Source: Palaemon carinicauda (Eukaryota; Arthropoda; Malacostraca; Decapoda; Palaemonidae). Taken from it: DNA of 64,000 nt. Below, in pieces: positions 22,036-35,096 of the stretch. Under the pieces are notes generated by a model. It worked only from the letters and a program-made list of their open reading frames with translations. It ran no database searches and had not been told where the DNA came from. The stretch is from the NCBI RefSeq assembly GCF_036898095.1, contig NC_090728.1, positions 92,168,869-92,232,868 on the forward strand, given 5' to 3'. The translations under genes were made by a program, and so were the position numbers. The number at the start of each line of letters is the position of its first letter. Within the stretch, counting starts at the first letter, position 1.

Positions 22036-25000
22036 CTTAACACCTTCCAAGATCAGCAAACAGCGAAGAATAAAAAAATGGCGTCACCCTTCCCTTTCAA
22101 GCTTGAGAGAATTCTTACTTGACTGGGGCACCAGCAGTGTCTAGGGTAATACACATGAGTGATAGAACATTAACAGACATGCTGCCTCACAGAAACAAGT
22201 ATGAATAAATAATGACGGTACGATAACCGTCACACAATTACAGTTATCAGGTAATACTGCTTATCTTTGGCTTTTTCCATTATTTCTCAAACAAGACCAT
22301 TTATGCAATCTGAAAGAAAAAACAAAAGAACAAACCGCCACATAAGTATGCTAAGAAGCAAGTCTATATATCATCTGGAGGCTGGTCAAAGAGGTTACTC
22401 TTCCTAGCGAGTGATCACGACTTGCCTGCCACCTGCAAGCCATTGCAGTATAACTACAGTATCTCAAAAAGTTTTAATGGCCATTCTAGCTTTGCATAAG
22501 TCATACTCCTACACAAGGACAAGAGTTTGTATTTGTGTACGAACAAACGAACAATCATATAAAATGTTTAAGTTACAATGCAAATTGATTAATGAATTAT
22601 TCATATCATTTACTCATTCTTTACTTAAGTTCCAAGAAAACTAGGGAGGTGTTGAGGTACTTGGTATGGTGGTTTACACACATTTAACTGTGCTCAGCTT
22701 CATGCTGGGAGGAGTAAGGGTCTTACGTGCTGACCATACACACTGCTGGTCAGGATGGAAGGGTGCCTCTTCCCTTCTTTCCCTCTCTTTAGACAATTTT
22801 TCTCTTTTTTGGTATAGAGAGAAGGAGTGCTACTGCTTGTACAGTACTGTATCTCCTTCACCAAAGGCAAACCTTCAGTCAGGAAGAAGCCAATGAAGCA
22901 CAGGGCAACCGCTCAGGCAGGATCTCGCCACAAGACATCAATCGATTCCTCTACAAGGCTTCATGTAATGAGCAGCACTGTACCAAACTACAACCTACTA
23001 AATGGACGTTTCAGTACGAGATATCGTACAGTACAGGAGCTGATACCTGTGCCAGGTTTCATGCAAGTGACTAAACATAAGCATTGCTGGTCAGAATGCT
23101 GGCAATCACTTTCCTGTCTCTGGACATTTATGAGATGTTTCAGTTTCATCATTACCACTCTAATGAGCAACAAAAGCTACCCTGAAAAAATCTGCCAGAA
23201 GTGAAGGAGATTGATGGGCTCATTCCTCTCGCACATCCAAGAGACAAGAACATTCCCTGATCAGTCACGCTTCTTCCACAAGAACCTGCTTCAGTATTGG
23301 GTACGGAAGTTGACACACTGGTTACCAGTGCTCAGTCTTGTATGAAACTGGGCCCAAGTTCTCGCGATTGAGACATGGGACGCAGCTCCCGTTCCCTCCT
23401 CCTTACGACCGTTTGGATAATAACTACAAAGACAACTGCTCTGGGTGAAGGAGTATCTTCAATCTCTGCCACTTGCACAAGCTTCACAAATATGATTAGT
23501 CAGGCTCACAAGCTGCACAAGCATGATCCCCACGTTACATTCCAGATTACTTATGGTTTCCAAAATTTTCCATAGCCACACATACAGTATAGGGCTTTAT
23601 TATTCTTCAGAATTTCCAAGATCTGCTTTGTTCCATAGTTGCAGTGCATGGTATCGGGGAAAGAGGAAACTACTGTACAATTTTTCTCATTGCTTGTATG
23701 GGCCTACGAGCTTTTCCCTTTGTGAGCTTTGAGGTTTCCTCATTCGGCAAGAAAGGATTCCTCGAGTTTGCAGGATCATCTGCGGGGAACAGCCATTGTC
23801 CATGAGATGGGGCCTCAGGTATGGCAGGCTGAGGGAGTATCCGAGTCCTGGTCAGAGGTAATGTCTTCCCTCTACAACACCATACCCAGAGAACTCCTCT
23901 CTCCATAGAGGGGGGATCGAGAACAATAGAGACTGTTCTCGATAACCATTCAAGGATCGGGTCTGGGTCCTGAGTCTTGAACTCTCCAGGAAGCTCGAGA
24001 ATCTCTTTCTGGTACATGAAGTGCCTTGTTCTTCGTTACCAACTAAAAATCCTTCTTTTCTCTGAGGCATGAGTCCTTGATGAAAGGGGTTAGATGGCAA
24101 CTTCCTATCCTCTGTTCTGAAGGAGATTGAAGGCATTCCCTACTTGAAACTCTTTGACTTCAAGGAGAGAGACAAATTCAATGAGAGACCATTGGTAGTT
24201 ATCAATGTCAGAAAATACTCTGGGTGATCTTGAACTGCTATAGGTTTGAGGACAAGGGTCACCCAGAGAAGTTTAATTTAATGCTGAAAGTCAGGGAGGT
24301 CTATAAGGTAAACCTATAAGTCTAAACCATGAGCGCGGGCTTGAAGGCGCGTGCTCTAGCTCTCACAAGTATAAGGTCTCTCTTCACTGAAAGTTCCATA
24401 CTACTGTATAAGCTCCAAACTTGACGTTCACGTTGTAGCGGCATGTCTTGGATCCCGTAAGGCACTTCTGGGTGGCGCTCCCAAGTGGTGAGGCGCATCT
24501 GGGTAATTATAGCACATGGTAATCCATCTGTTCCAAACCTTAACAAGCTCAGGAGAGGAGGAATTGTCTAGTGGAGACAGGCGAGTTAATCCACTCGCAA
24601 ACTTTGAACTTCTCATATACCTGTACAGCCAGCACTCGTCCCAGAGGAAGGACATGCTAACACTAAACATGTCTCCCCTGGTAGTCTCAAGAGTAGAGAC
24701 TGATGTGATGGCAATTGATTTCGGAGGGAGGAGTCCGAGAGCAAGAAAAGGAGAGACTCGCTCTTCTCTCCTCTTGAAAGAGTCACGCCGAAGGTGTCCA
24801 GTGCCTATGCAGAAACAATTTTAAGTGCTTCCTTCGAAGCACAACCTGTCACTAACAACTCCTTGCAGACCCACGGAGGTCCAAATACCTCCCAGGGAGC
24901 CTTCAACATGCAACCTTATGAAAACTCCCAAAGGAGAATCCCTCCCTCCTGTTTTTCTAGGGGAAATGTAGATGTCTTCGGGTCAAGAGACTTGTCCCGA

Positions 25001-25881
25001 AGTTAAAAGGCCACCACTATTATCCATACAGCTTCTGGAAGAAACCGATGGGGAAGTGTCAGAGGGTAGCGTACCGGGGCTCGGAGGAAGAGATCATGAT
25101 CTCTCTGACTTTGAGGATTACCTGAGGGAGAAAAATCCTTTTTGGACCTCTTTTTTTCCCTTCTGCCATACTCAATCCACTAGGAGGGTGACCACTCCCA
25201 ACACTTGTCGCATGGAGATTTCTAACTGCAGGAGTGTCCTCTGCAGGCAGGACAAAAGTGGGATCCTTCTCTTCTGTGCACATAAAGGTACCACAATATT
25301 GTCCCAACACACCGGGCAAGTCTGCATATCTGCTGGCATCCCCACAGCAAACTTGCTACCATGCCGGAAAAAAAACAAAAACTAATTATTTAGCCAAAAT
25401 GTTCAAGCCAATGGAAGAACATCTGTTCCCACTGACGGCTGAATTCAAAGTACTCATTGAGCAAGGACTTTCATGCTCCTGGTCACTAACTACCAGCTAC
25501 CTGTTTATAACTTAAACTACCATGTACTCCCATCTTGCTATCTATCCTACATTGAGGACAAGGGTTTCTATTTGTGTAGGAACAAAAAATATTTATAGGT
25601 AATGAAATTTTAAAATTATTTTCTGGACTGTTCTACTCAACATTAAATATTCTGCCAACAGTTCCATTTACAATATTAAGACTATTCTACCCTCTGTTCT
25701 ATTTATAAACAAAGTTGAGACTACTCTGTCGACTGTTCTATTTGCATACAAAATTAATACTATTTTGTTGCCTATTCTATTTACATACACTTTAAGACTA
25801 CAGGTATTTGCTGACTATTCTAATTACAATGTTACAATGGTAACTCACCTTATTTACAATATTTTTTTTCTTTTCTTATAG
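22036..25881. other. KIF26 intron 6, 3' part with an unrecognised 3-kb repeat-like segment
   Basis: Two direct copies of a motif with core TATTTGTGTAGGAACAAA occur at 22499-22545 and 25545-25590 and bracket about 3 kb of more GC-rich sequence. The longest frames inside (minus strand 23670-24017, 23852-24136, 24428-24670, 25172-25378) look like decayed coding DNA but match no family I recognise. A retroelement gag is possible. From 25591 to 25881 ordinary AT-rich intron resumes and ends with CTTATAG. Confidence 0.45.
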
Positions 25882-26017
25882 GTATGTGAGGAAGATATCA
25901 TTAGAGCATTAGCTGATACTCCTTGCCAGAGTGAGGTAATGAGTGTAGAAACCAGCGATGACCATCCTCTAAGAGTCCTTTCTGAGGAAAATCTTACTTG
26001 TGCATCAACATTTACAG
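25882..26017 (+). CDS. KIF26: KIF26 exon
   Basis: 45 codons plus one base (VCEEDIIRALADTPCQSEV... to TCASTFT). It starts in phase 0 after acceptor TTATAG and ends at donor ACAG/GTAATT. Phase continuity with the exon at 9426-9658, 16.2 kb upstream, supports one transcript spanning the transposon-filled intron. No domain was recognised. Confidence 0.8.
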
Positions 26018-26186
26018 GTAATTGTATCACTTGTGTTTTAACTAAATTTTAATTAACTAATCAAAACTTGAATATTAAGTGTTATTATTGTTACCTTGAT
26101 TGTTTAAATCAATAAATTACAGTACAGTACATGTACAATCAAAAATATTTCTCAACTTACAATAATGTTCATATCCACATCCACAG

Positions 26187-28007
26187 ATTCCTATTCTCAA
26201 ATGGGAGAAACTGGAGATGAAGACGATTCTGATGATGAAAACTCTAGACCTTTTAGCCTATTTGAAGTAACAGATTATGGACGAGTTTGCCAAGATTTAA
26301 GCATGGCCCTACAGTCTGACGTTTCAAATAAGAATCTTCATGAACTTGCAAAGATACACGATTTATACAGAACACTTGCTCGCCAAAGTCCTCGTGTCCA
26401 TACAGGTGGACCAAGACTCCAAGCTGCTACATTGGCTGAAATACTAGCCAACAGTCGTGATTCTTTACTTGAGGATCAGAAGCCTCCTCTTGAGGATGAT
26501 AGTATATGCAGTGAGCCAGTTCACGCAGAAGGGAAATTGTGCCGTCACTGTAATAAAAAACAATTAAGACATGGTGATAGCATACTAAAATTGGAGTCTG
26601 CTTTAAGGAGTAAGTCAATGTGGTTGAGTAGACCTTTAGAATTAGAAGATTCGGCTAGTGATAAATGTATTGGAACGGATGATATAGATTTACCGGAAGA
26701 TCATTGTACCTGTGATGTGCAGAGTGACCTTGTACCATATATACCCTCCATGTTCTTTAATTTTTCATCCATGAAAAACAATAGTAGTGCGTCAAACTTG
26801 ACTCTCACACAACAAGCGTCAAATTCTAGTTTACAATTGAAAGATGTTCCATTAGCAGATTCTACTGAAAACTTTGTGGATAGAGTACCTATTAATGGAA
26901 TATCCTTGCCAGAGTATATAGAAGACCTTGAAGCAAATGTTGTTCTCTGTAATCCAGTGCAGTATGACTATAGCAAAGACAGTGATGTAAATGATGACCG
27001 GACAGTAACTGGAAAGAGTGATAATGAAAGTGATTGTGTTAGTAATATAAGTGAAGATTCAGAGTATATGATGCAGACTTCTAAACTGTCTAAATTCTTA
27101 TGTGTAGGTGTTGGTAAGAGTAAGTCGAAATCTCCGTATAAAGTAGCAAAACAAAATAATAATAAAATAGTAGAAAATAAGAAAAATGTGGCCAAAACAA
27201 AAGAATCAAAAGTTAAAGTGCCAGTGAAAAGCAGAGAAAATTCTAAATCACCCGATCGTAATTCAAAAAACTTGATAAAGTCTCCCTCCCGAGTGGTCTC
27301 ACAAAGTGTAGCTAAACAAAATACTAGTAGGCGAAGTGATAATGCATCTGTCCGTATGCGCTGGGGGAAATCAGCTCGTGTAGGAGCAACAAAGTCACCA
27401 GCATTAGCAAGCAGGAGTAGCTATCGATACACCTGTACATTAATGTACCCCCCAGATGCTCCAACACCAACCGAAGGTTATGACTCTGGTCACGATTCTG
27501 GTGCTGCCACCCAAGGAAGTGCAACACCCTTGGAAAATCCTGAAGCTTGGAGAACTACACAAAACCTTCAGCCTCATAAGCATCATCCGCATCCACATCA
27601 ACATCCAGCAGCAAACAGTGGATCATTAGGAACAAACCCATCTTTAGGAGAATCCTCTGGCTATGAGAGTATTCCTAGAGATTCTGAATGTTCCTCTTTC
27701 AGCTCTTCACAAGATTCTGAAATGGATGAGGAGCATCGCAGAGATGCTCAAGCTCAGTCATTAGCTCTCTCACAACACCAGCTAAAACCACCTGTACCTT
27801 CGTGTTCAGCAAAACTAGAGGTTGAAAACTGGTCAGAAGATGATGTTAAAAGATATGAAGGCAGACCTCGTGCAGCCGAGATTCCTCAGTTAAGAGCGTC
27901 ACGGCAGCAGGTTTTATCTCTTAAAGCTACTCAAAAATCACTGAAAGCAGATTTGGCTCAGGCCAAGGGAAATCTTAATGTTCCTTCCGATTCTTGGAAC
28001 TACGAAC
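26187..28007 (+). CDS. KIF26: KIF26 large C-terminal exon
   Basis: 607 codons (about 1064-1670 of the window fragment). It is an acidic, Ser-rich, mostly disordered region. A CRHCNKKQL cysteine/histidine motif lies near residue 1193. A Lys/Ser-rich basic block (VAKTKESKVKVPVKSRENSK) follows at about 1400-1425. SSGYESIPRDSECSSFSSSQ matches the SSGYES..RDSE motif of KIF26 C-terminal regions. The end carries a predicted helical segment, RQQVLSLKATQKSLKADLAQA. The acceptor is CCACAG and the donor GAAC/GTAAGT, and the frame beyond the donor is not coding. Confidence 0.9.
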
Positions 28008-28471
28008 GTAAGTCAAACGTACGTATGCAGCTGCACTTTTTTTATTTTTTACACATAAGCTGTTTATTTTCAGTTTTAGAGAATAGTATGTTATTGCTGT
28101 AAATGAGTAGTTATAAGTATTAAATATTGTAGTTCTTGTAGAAATTAAGCATGATAGTACTGCGCAATTACCCAGTACAGTACTGTATAGTAATATTTTC
28201 TCCCCCCTAGGTCAATGTAGAAAAATATTAGTAATGTTTTGTTTTAGTTCCCTAGTTTACTACAGATTTTATAGAATTTTGAATAGCTCTTATAGACTTG
28301 CAGTTAATCTTCACTACACCACATTTCAGTATGTTTATTACAAGTATACATTTATATTTTATTGCAAAGGAAGTTAGAAGTCTGATATTGTAACATAAAA
28401 TTCAATGATTTTTAAAATTTTCCTTTTAAATCCAATTCAGTGATATTAATATTTTTAATTTTTTCTTTCAG

Positions 28472-28632
28472 TACACGTAAAAGACGACTTACCATTGGAT
28501 CATAGCACATTTGTGGAAGCGCTCGCGAGGGAGACACATATTTTAAAAAAGCGTGTAGCAGCCGCCAGAAGTCGAGTTCTTGTTGTTACAGCTTTTCTGC
28601 CTAAACAGCAAAGTGAAACACTCATAAACTGA
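28472..28632 (+). CDS. KIF26: KIF26 last exon with natural stop
   Basis: The exon joins in phase after acceptor CTTTCAG and ends with TGA at 28630-28632. The final residues FVEALARETHILKKRVAAARSRVLVVTAF match the conserved C-terminal helix of KIF26 proteins (EAL..ET.IL..RV.A..SR...VT.F). This confirms both the family and that the C-terminus is complete. The upstream intron (28008-28471) is 464 bp with nothing notable. Confidence 0.94.
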
Positions 28633-30213
28633 CAAAAGGGGCTACTTACTTTACAATATTGTTTAATCAAAGGCTTGTTTCTTGGACTTCTACTAAAGCA
28701 ATATAAGAGCATTGCATTTTTTAATCTTTACTGTATTCAGTGGAATGTTTCTAAATACATTTCAATTCAACTCAGGTCCTACATAACTGCCCAAAAGGGG
28801 AAAAGTGGGCAGAAATTTTATTATACTGTATCACACATGATCTCGGTTAACAGCATATTTATTCAAGCTTCAAACTTGTTCCGAATAATTGCCTTATTTT
28901 ATATCTTTAGTTAGATTTCCAAAAGTTTGTCACTTATAAACTATAAGACATGGTGATGTCTGTTTGTTTTTTCCAAATAAAACCACTTGATGTAATTCAG
29001 GCAATAGCAATGGATATTAATGCTGTAGATAAAACAATTTCAAACTGATCGTGGAATGCCAGTTTAGTTATGTCGTTGAACAGTGATGCGTCTGTGAATG
29101 CGATAAATACCAACTGCATCTGTAAATACGTATGTAGTATTTGTAGTCATGTGATATAGCTTGATACGGAAATAGACCTGGAACATTTGTTACTCTATTT
29201 TTAGTTATTCACGTTCAGTTTTTACATTGTTTAATCTAAGTCATTAGCATAGCTTCATGGTGAATGTGATTATTTCTGTATATTTGTGAGCAATTGTTTC
29301 TTGCATATTTAATTTATGCAAGATTATCTCAGTTGCATAATGTGTGATTTAAAAAATGCACAGAATACATTAATATATTCAATGTACATTGGTAGATAGT
29401 TGATAATATATGTCCACATGGAAACAATAAAATCACAGAGAGGTATGTGTGAACTATCTCTTTTCTATATTTATAAAGGTGGTCTTTTGCCAACATAGTC
29501 ATGTATTGTGTAAAATAAATGATTGTTTAGTTTGTGGTTATTGATTAAACCTTTTTATAGAGAATATACTGTTACAATAACAAAAGCACAAGACTCCACT
29601 TGTATTTGAGAAAAAGAACGGAGAAATAATACAGAATGATTATACATATACCAGGAAGATTAGATTCTTTAAAGTTAGGAGAATGGTGACATCATTAGGG
29701 AAAAAAGGTGCTGAATTGCAATGCATCAAATTGCAAAAAGCAAATATATTTCCAGATCATCAAATTTGCAGATATCAAAGTACACCCAAAATAAAACTTG
29801 ATGCTCAAGATTTGAGTTTTAGACTTTGTCATATGGCCCAGTGTTGGGACTGGTGAAGAGCTGAAAGGGGAAAATGGCAATGTATCATGATGAATAAGGT
29901 GAGTGATTTTCACTGGAAGCATCCCTGGTACACACTATAATGGGAAATCAATTTGGAAATATGCTAACCCATGATAGTTTCCAGCAGCATTTGCAAAATC
30001 ACTGTCATTGTGAGTCAAGTACTGTATGGGGAGGGTTTTGGGGAAGCCGTTAGTTCTCTTAACTGTCGAGTCATCAGTTGTCCCTGCTTAGTCTTCCTAA
30101 GTCCTACCAAAGGTGAAGGAGGGGGCTTATATATGTTAAGTCTCTCGATAATAATTCCTGTCTTATGCCCTTTCCATTATTGAGCAACCTTTAAAATGTT
30201 ATGAAACACGATG
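28633..30213. other. KIF26 3' UTR and downstream sequence
   Basis: AT-rich and non-coding. The first good polyadenylation hexamer after the stop is AATAAA at 28976-28981. Others occur near 29427 (CAATAAAA) and 29514. The true 3' end cannot be fixed from sequence alone. Confidence 0.65.
28976..28981 (+). promoter_or_regulatory. Candidate polyadenylation signal of KIF26
   Basis: Canonical AATAAA about 345 bp after the KIF26 stop codon. Later hexamers are equally possible. Confidence 0.5.
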
Positions 30214-30296
30214 TATTTTTCCTGTTGGAGCCCTTGGATTATAGCATCCTGCTTTTCCAACTAGGGTTGTAGCTTAGTAAGTAATAATAATAATAT
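30214..30296 (-). repeat. Inverted copy of the dispersed repeat at 8557
   Basis: The reverse complement has the (ATT)n edge, then AAGCTACAACCCTAGTTGG, ATGCTATAATCC and GGGCTCCAACAGG, matching 8557-8645. Confidence 0.8.
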
Positions 30297-30346
30297 CTAA
30301 ATGTAATGAAGCAAAACACACCAAAATTACAAGTTTTTCAAATAAT

Positions 30347-30522
30347 ACAGTATTTTTCCTAGTTACACAAACCGGAGTCCCTTAATAGGAATATGCCTTC
30401 ATTAAAGCTGGAAAATGCTGTTAAAACTTAATGAGGTTGCAGTAGTTAGAGGGAACCAGACAGCCCACTGACCTCTCACTTGAAGGGCTGAAGTTTGTAT
30501 AGTTATGAAAAATACAAATTAC
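30347..30522. repeat. Foldback element, ~175 bp
   Basis: The left edge CAGTATTTTTCCTAGTTACA is mirrored by the right edge GTATAGTTATGAAAAATACA over about 25 bp of imperfect inverted repeat. The spacing and layout resemble the outer-end plus ICR pairs of the DIRS elements in this window, so it could be a solo DIRS end. A MITE is the alternative. Confidence 0.55.
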
Positions 30523-32567
30523 TTTTTTCTATATAGATGATAGGGAAGATGATAGCTGATAGCTAGCTAACCACAATAGGGAATAGTTTGGAAAGTCAAG
30601 TACTGCATTAGCAAGAGTACAGTAGCATAAAGTGGGGTTTAGCCACAATTTTTTTATATATATACTTTAGGTGCATCTTTCTTACTATGTTCTATGTTTA
30701 ACAGTACAATAATAATTTGGCCTTATTTACATAGTGAATTGAATGAATTAATAATTTTTTATCTTTTAAAGTTTAATTTTTTTTATGATAAAGTAGCCAT
30801 TTTCCTTATTTTAATCTTTTAACTCTTACAATTATGATTTTACAATAAATTCTACTGATTACATTTTCTAATGGAACAATTCTGTATTAATAAAATGGTT
30901 GAGGTTCTTCACAACAAACATATGGAGATACTTTTCTCCACATGTAATTTGTGCTGTATTTTGGGTATTTTCCATTAATTCTCTGTTGTATTGAGCTAGT
31001 TTGTTCTAAGTTTTGGTTGCCAGCCTATATATCCACTGAATAATTGGTTTTGATCTCTGGTATTCTTGGCTACTGCATAGTATATTTTATGCTGAATTTA
31101 ATCCTTGTGGATTTTGCAAAATTGGAGAGTTGGAGAAACCTGGGAGGCTTTGAAGTGAGGCTTGTATTTTTTCTGTTGTTAGATGTGTTTCTTGCAAATT
31201 TCTTATACTAACTGAGGGAGTAATTGGTGAACGAGTCAGAATTAGGTTCATTTCCGGGTGTAAAGTCGTCATCTGATGAGTAGTGTTCTGAACGTTCAGA
31301 TGTGCTCTCTTCATACTGTGCTGAATCGTGCACATCCTGTTGTATATTCTAAGATGCTTGAAACTCGTCTGCTCTGCTCGTACGGTTCTGTTGTCTTTTA
31401 TTTCTCTTCACAGAAAAGTAATGTTGGTAAATTGTTATAGAAGGCTATCTGCTAATATGCTGTTTATTACCGTGGGTAGAATTCTTCTTGAAGCATCGCA
31501 AGTTTTATTGCTATATTATTGTAGTAATTCTTGTATCTTCTTGTATATTGTTTAGAAGGCTACTTTGCAGTAGCCTGATAATTTTCTGTATTGATAGCTG
31601 TTACTTTGACATAACTTGTACAGTACCATTGTTTGTAGTTTGCATATCTGTTTGCCTTTATCTCTTGCCTTCTCTTTTTAATTAGATCCTTCCTCACTGG
31701 TTATTTCCCTGCTAAAGTTCTATGTTTTTTATTGCAGTTGGTACATTACCTTGTATTTATTTTCTGCACATTCTTTGTATGTATTGTCATTCTGTATGAT
31801 GAGCATTCAGAGCATATTTTGAAGTTTTTATCTCTAGAACATTTCTTAAGCAGATGCTCATAAGAAATGTATTTATAATAAAATGATAATTCACAAACAT
31901 ACCCTGTTCAATATGTTGTCTTAGTTTGTATTGGTAGGCTATGGAAATGCCTCCTTTTATAGCTCTCTTTGCCTTCTTTGTTTTTTCAAAATTTATTTTC
32001 ATAATTTGATGATTTTGGGGTATTTTTAGCACATTTTTCCTCTCAATGCTTACTTCAAGTTCTTCTTTTCCATATTCTACCGTTGTTTTGTCCAGCTATT
32101 TCTTCTATGGTTTTCACGGCATTATATTCTAGGGGTTCAATTACTTCAAACTGTTCATTTAGAGAAAGTTATGCTGTTCGTCTCTTAAGACCTTATCCGA
32201 GTGATCTACAACAAAAAGAATGCCGAGTAAGTGCAGGTTACTTTGTGAATTCTAACCTTAACGGCAGCTATACACTGCCATAACCAAAGCCGTCTATTTG
32301 CTCTGTTATGAATCTAAGAGCTGTTGTCTTGTATCTTAATCATCATTTTGCATCATAATGTTAACTTTCTTAAAGTTTTGTCACAAAAATGAGTGACATA
32401 CAAACTTAGCTATGCTGGTACTGAAAAGGAAGATATGACGATGCCGATGACCTATAGTCAAGGAATGGATTTAAAACTCCTCCAAGGCCAATATCCTGAG
32501 TACTAGGCAGTCATGAAAATATGTCTTACACCTATAGATGTGGGAGGCAGACTTGTATTACTTTAAA
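30523..32567. other. No gene seen
   Basis: AT-rich intergenic sequence without recognised coding, RNA or repeat features. Confidence 0.55.
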
Positions 32568-33769
32568 AAATTGCTATTTGTTCCTACACAAATACAAACC
32601 TTAGTTCTTTAATAGGAGACATATCCTTGGGATGGAAGAAGTCCCTAGAACCAAAAAGAATTGTTTACTTAAATGGAAAATGTCAAAGCACTTCGTCAAA
32701 AATGATGACTCCTGTCAACCCCCTAATGATATGGGCATGAAGATGAGGCAGGCGTTAAGCTAGATCACTACCAAGGACTGGCAGATTGTCAAATAAGAAC
32801 CTATATCTGTGTGGAGGATATGTTGTTTGAATGTATGGTCATTTATGAGAAATTGGTTTAAATACATTTGGCCTTCTTTCCCCTAATTTAGGAGGATAGA
32901 GGGAGATACCTGTTGTCTGGATATATAGTCCTTCATGAGAAACGGGTTAGCATACATTTGGCCCTCCTCCCGCCTTCTGGGAAGATAGAGGAGATACTCA
33001 TAAACAAACTCATTAGTTGAGAAAAGTTTCTCAATCATGTGGCAGGTAATGCATCTAGCAGCCGATCCATCAAATAACAGGCGACGACTGCACCCAAAAG
33101 GAAGGGTAAAAAAAATAGAAGGGCCAGTTGATCTTACTTCTCATAACAGACTTAAGTACAGTACCAACTGTTATCTTACACATGATGTTTCTTCATCTGT
33201 GAAGGAGATAGGGTTGCTATACATTCTATTGAGCAACTTGCAAGGACACAGATATCTGGAGACCTGTAGGTATACACCTGTAGGGAATGGGAAGAGAAGG
33301 TCATCTGTCACTACCAGAATCTTCCTCCAAGAACTGCACCCACAGCAGGTTCTTCCTAACAGCTAGGATAGATTCGGATATTTCTGAATTTGTGTGCTCC
33401 AACCCAGGGTGATGCTTTCATCTCCTCATCTGATTATCCCCTGAAGCCATATAGAAAGTGTTTCAAGACCTGTTCTTTTATTCCTTCCTTTGCTGTAGGA
33501 AGAGTTTAGTGTCCTTCTGGGCGAGGAAGGCATCCTGGTCCCAATTTAGTCACTTCTTGTATGAAGAGATGAAGGAGGAATTCAAGTCATGAATAGCTGG
33601 GTTTTAGTTTATAGTCATGAACTCCTGAAATGAGGTGATGGAAATCGTCTATCCTCCAGAATGACTTGTGACAGAGGCAAGTTATACCGTTTCCTACTTG
33701 CTTTGTCTCGACTAGGCTAGTAGAAGACAGTAATCTCATAGGTCGAAACCCTATCTGCTGCTTGTCCCA
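32568..33769. other. Unrecognised repeat-like segment left of the tandem duplication
   Basis: It begins with TTTGTTCCTACACAAATACA, the inverted form of the motif at 22520 and 25565. The composition shifts toward the mixed style of the transposon remnants. A minus-strand frame at 33587-33778 has no recognisable domain. This is probably part of an old element into which DIRS element 2 later inserted. Confidence 0.4.
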
Positions 33770-35096
33770 CAGGTTCAAGCAGGATCACTTACGAGAACTG
33801 TAACTCGCAAAACATTCAAAGCTGCTTGAACACTCTAGGAGCTCCTAGTGAGTCTTATCAATCACAACGAATTCAAACCCAAGACCTAATTGAAATCTTG
33901 AATTGGATTGAGCAGTATTCATCAAAGAGGTAAAAAACGGCTGATCCAGATACTATTTGATGTGTGGCTGCTTGGGAACAATCAAGATTATGCCAAGCCT
34001 CGATGTCCTTAACTAACTGTTGAGTAATGTGTAGCAGAAAGAAGGAAGAACATAGAATTCCAAGGGATGTTTGAAGGTAACCTTGAATGTTGCAAATGGA
34101 ATGGGAATGAGGTGTAGAATATGGAAATTTTTTTTTGTTTAACTGAATGGCGAGCCAATCAAGCGATGTGGAAAACCTGAAGTAAGAAACCTTTCTGCCA
34201 CTCAATGATGTATGGATAATAATAAACCCTTAAACTAAGTCCCTGTCGACTGGTGTGTGTCCTTCCTGGATGACCCTTGCAAACAGCTCACCCATGTTAA
34301 TAAGTTCCCAAGAGCGAAATGATATTTTCATAATAAAATAAATTTTTGAACATACTTATCTGGTAGTTATATATATAGCTTAGTCCCTGACGTCACGGCA
34401 GAATTTCAAAACTCGTGGCAATCGCCGATTGGATAGCCAGGTGTGCACCCTCTACCCAGGTACCTGGAACCATTCCAACTATTCCTCAGATCTTCCATGC
34501 CCTTAGTCTCTAGAGGGGAGGAGGGTGGGAATTAAATTATATATAACTACGAGGGAAGTATGTTCAAAAATTTATTTTATTATGAAAATATCATTTTTAA
34601 ACATCTGACTTACCTGGTAGTTATATATATAGGTGATTGACACCTTTGGTGGAGGGTCAGAGACAGCCAACATCGTTGGAATTTGCCTAAGAGTTAATAG
34701 ACAAGCTTAAGGGTTCGTACCTGTTAAGGAAGCCGACTTCAATGATCTCCTGCCTCATTATGTCCGCTTAACTTAAGAGATCCAGCGATCCACCCAGGGG
34801 GCTGAAGACCCCTAGGAGCTGTCAAACCGGTCTAAAAAACCTCTATGTGACAGGACCTCCTCCAATACCCTTGTTCCGGGCGCTCCCAAGGAACAAACTG
34901 ACAACCTGACTGCAAATCAATGATTGTGGAAGACTGCGTCCAGTGTCCACAAACAACCATAAAAATACTAGTTCCAAGAGAAGAAAAAGGGTATTAGGTT
35001 ATGGGATTGTAGTGGTAGATCCTTCCCCCACTACTGCACTCGCTGCTACGAATGGTCCCAGGGTGTAGCAGTCCTCGTAAAGAGTCTGAACTTGTT

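Noticed and set aside
26427..27527. Minus-strand frames opposite the large KIF26 C-terminal exon
   Set aside because: Shadows of a strongly supported sense exon.
33873..34205. Duplicated 110-codon minus-strand frame (also 39189-39521) as a gene
   Set aside because: No domain, no start context, and its repetition is explained by the tandem duplication of flank sequence.
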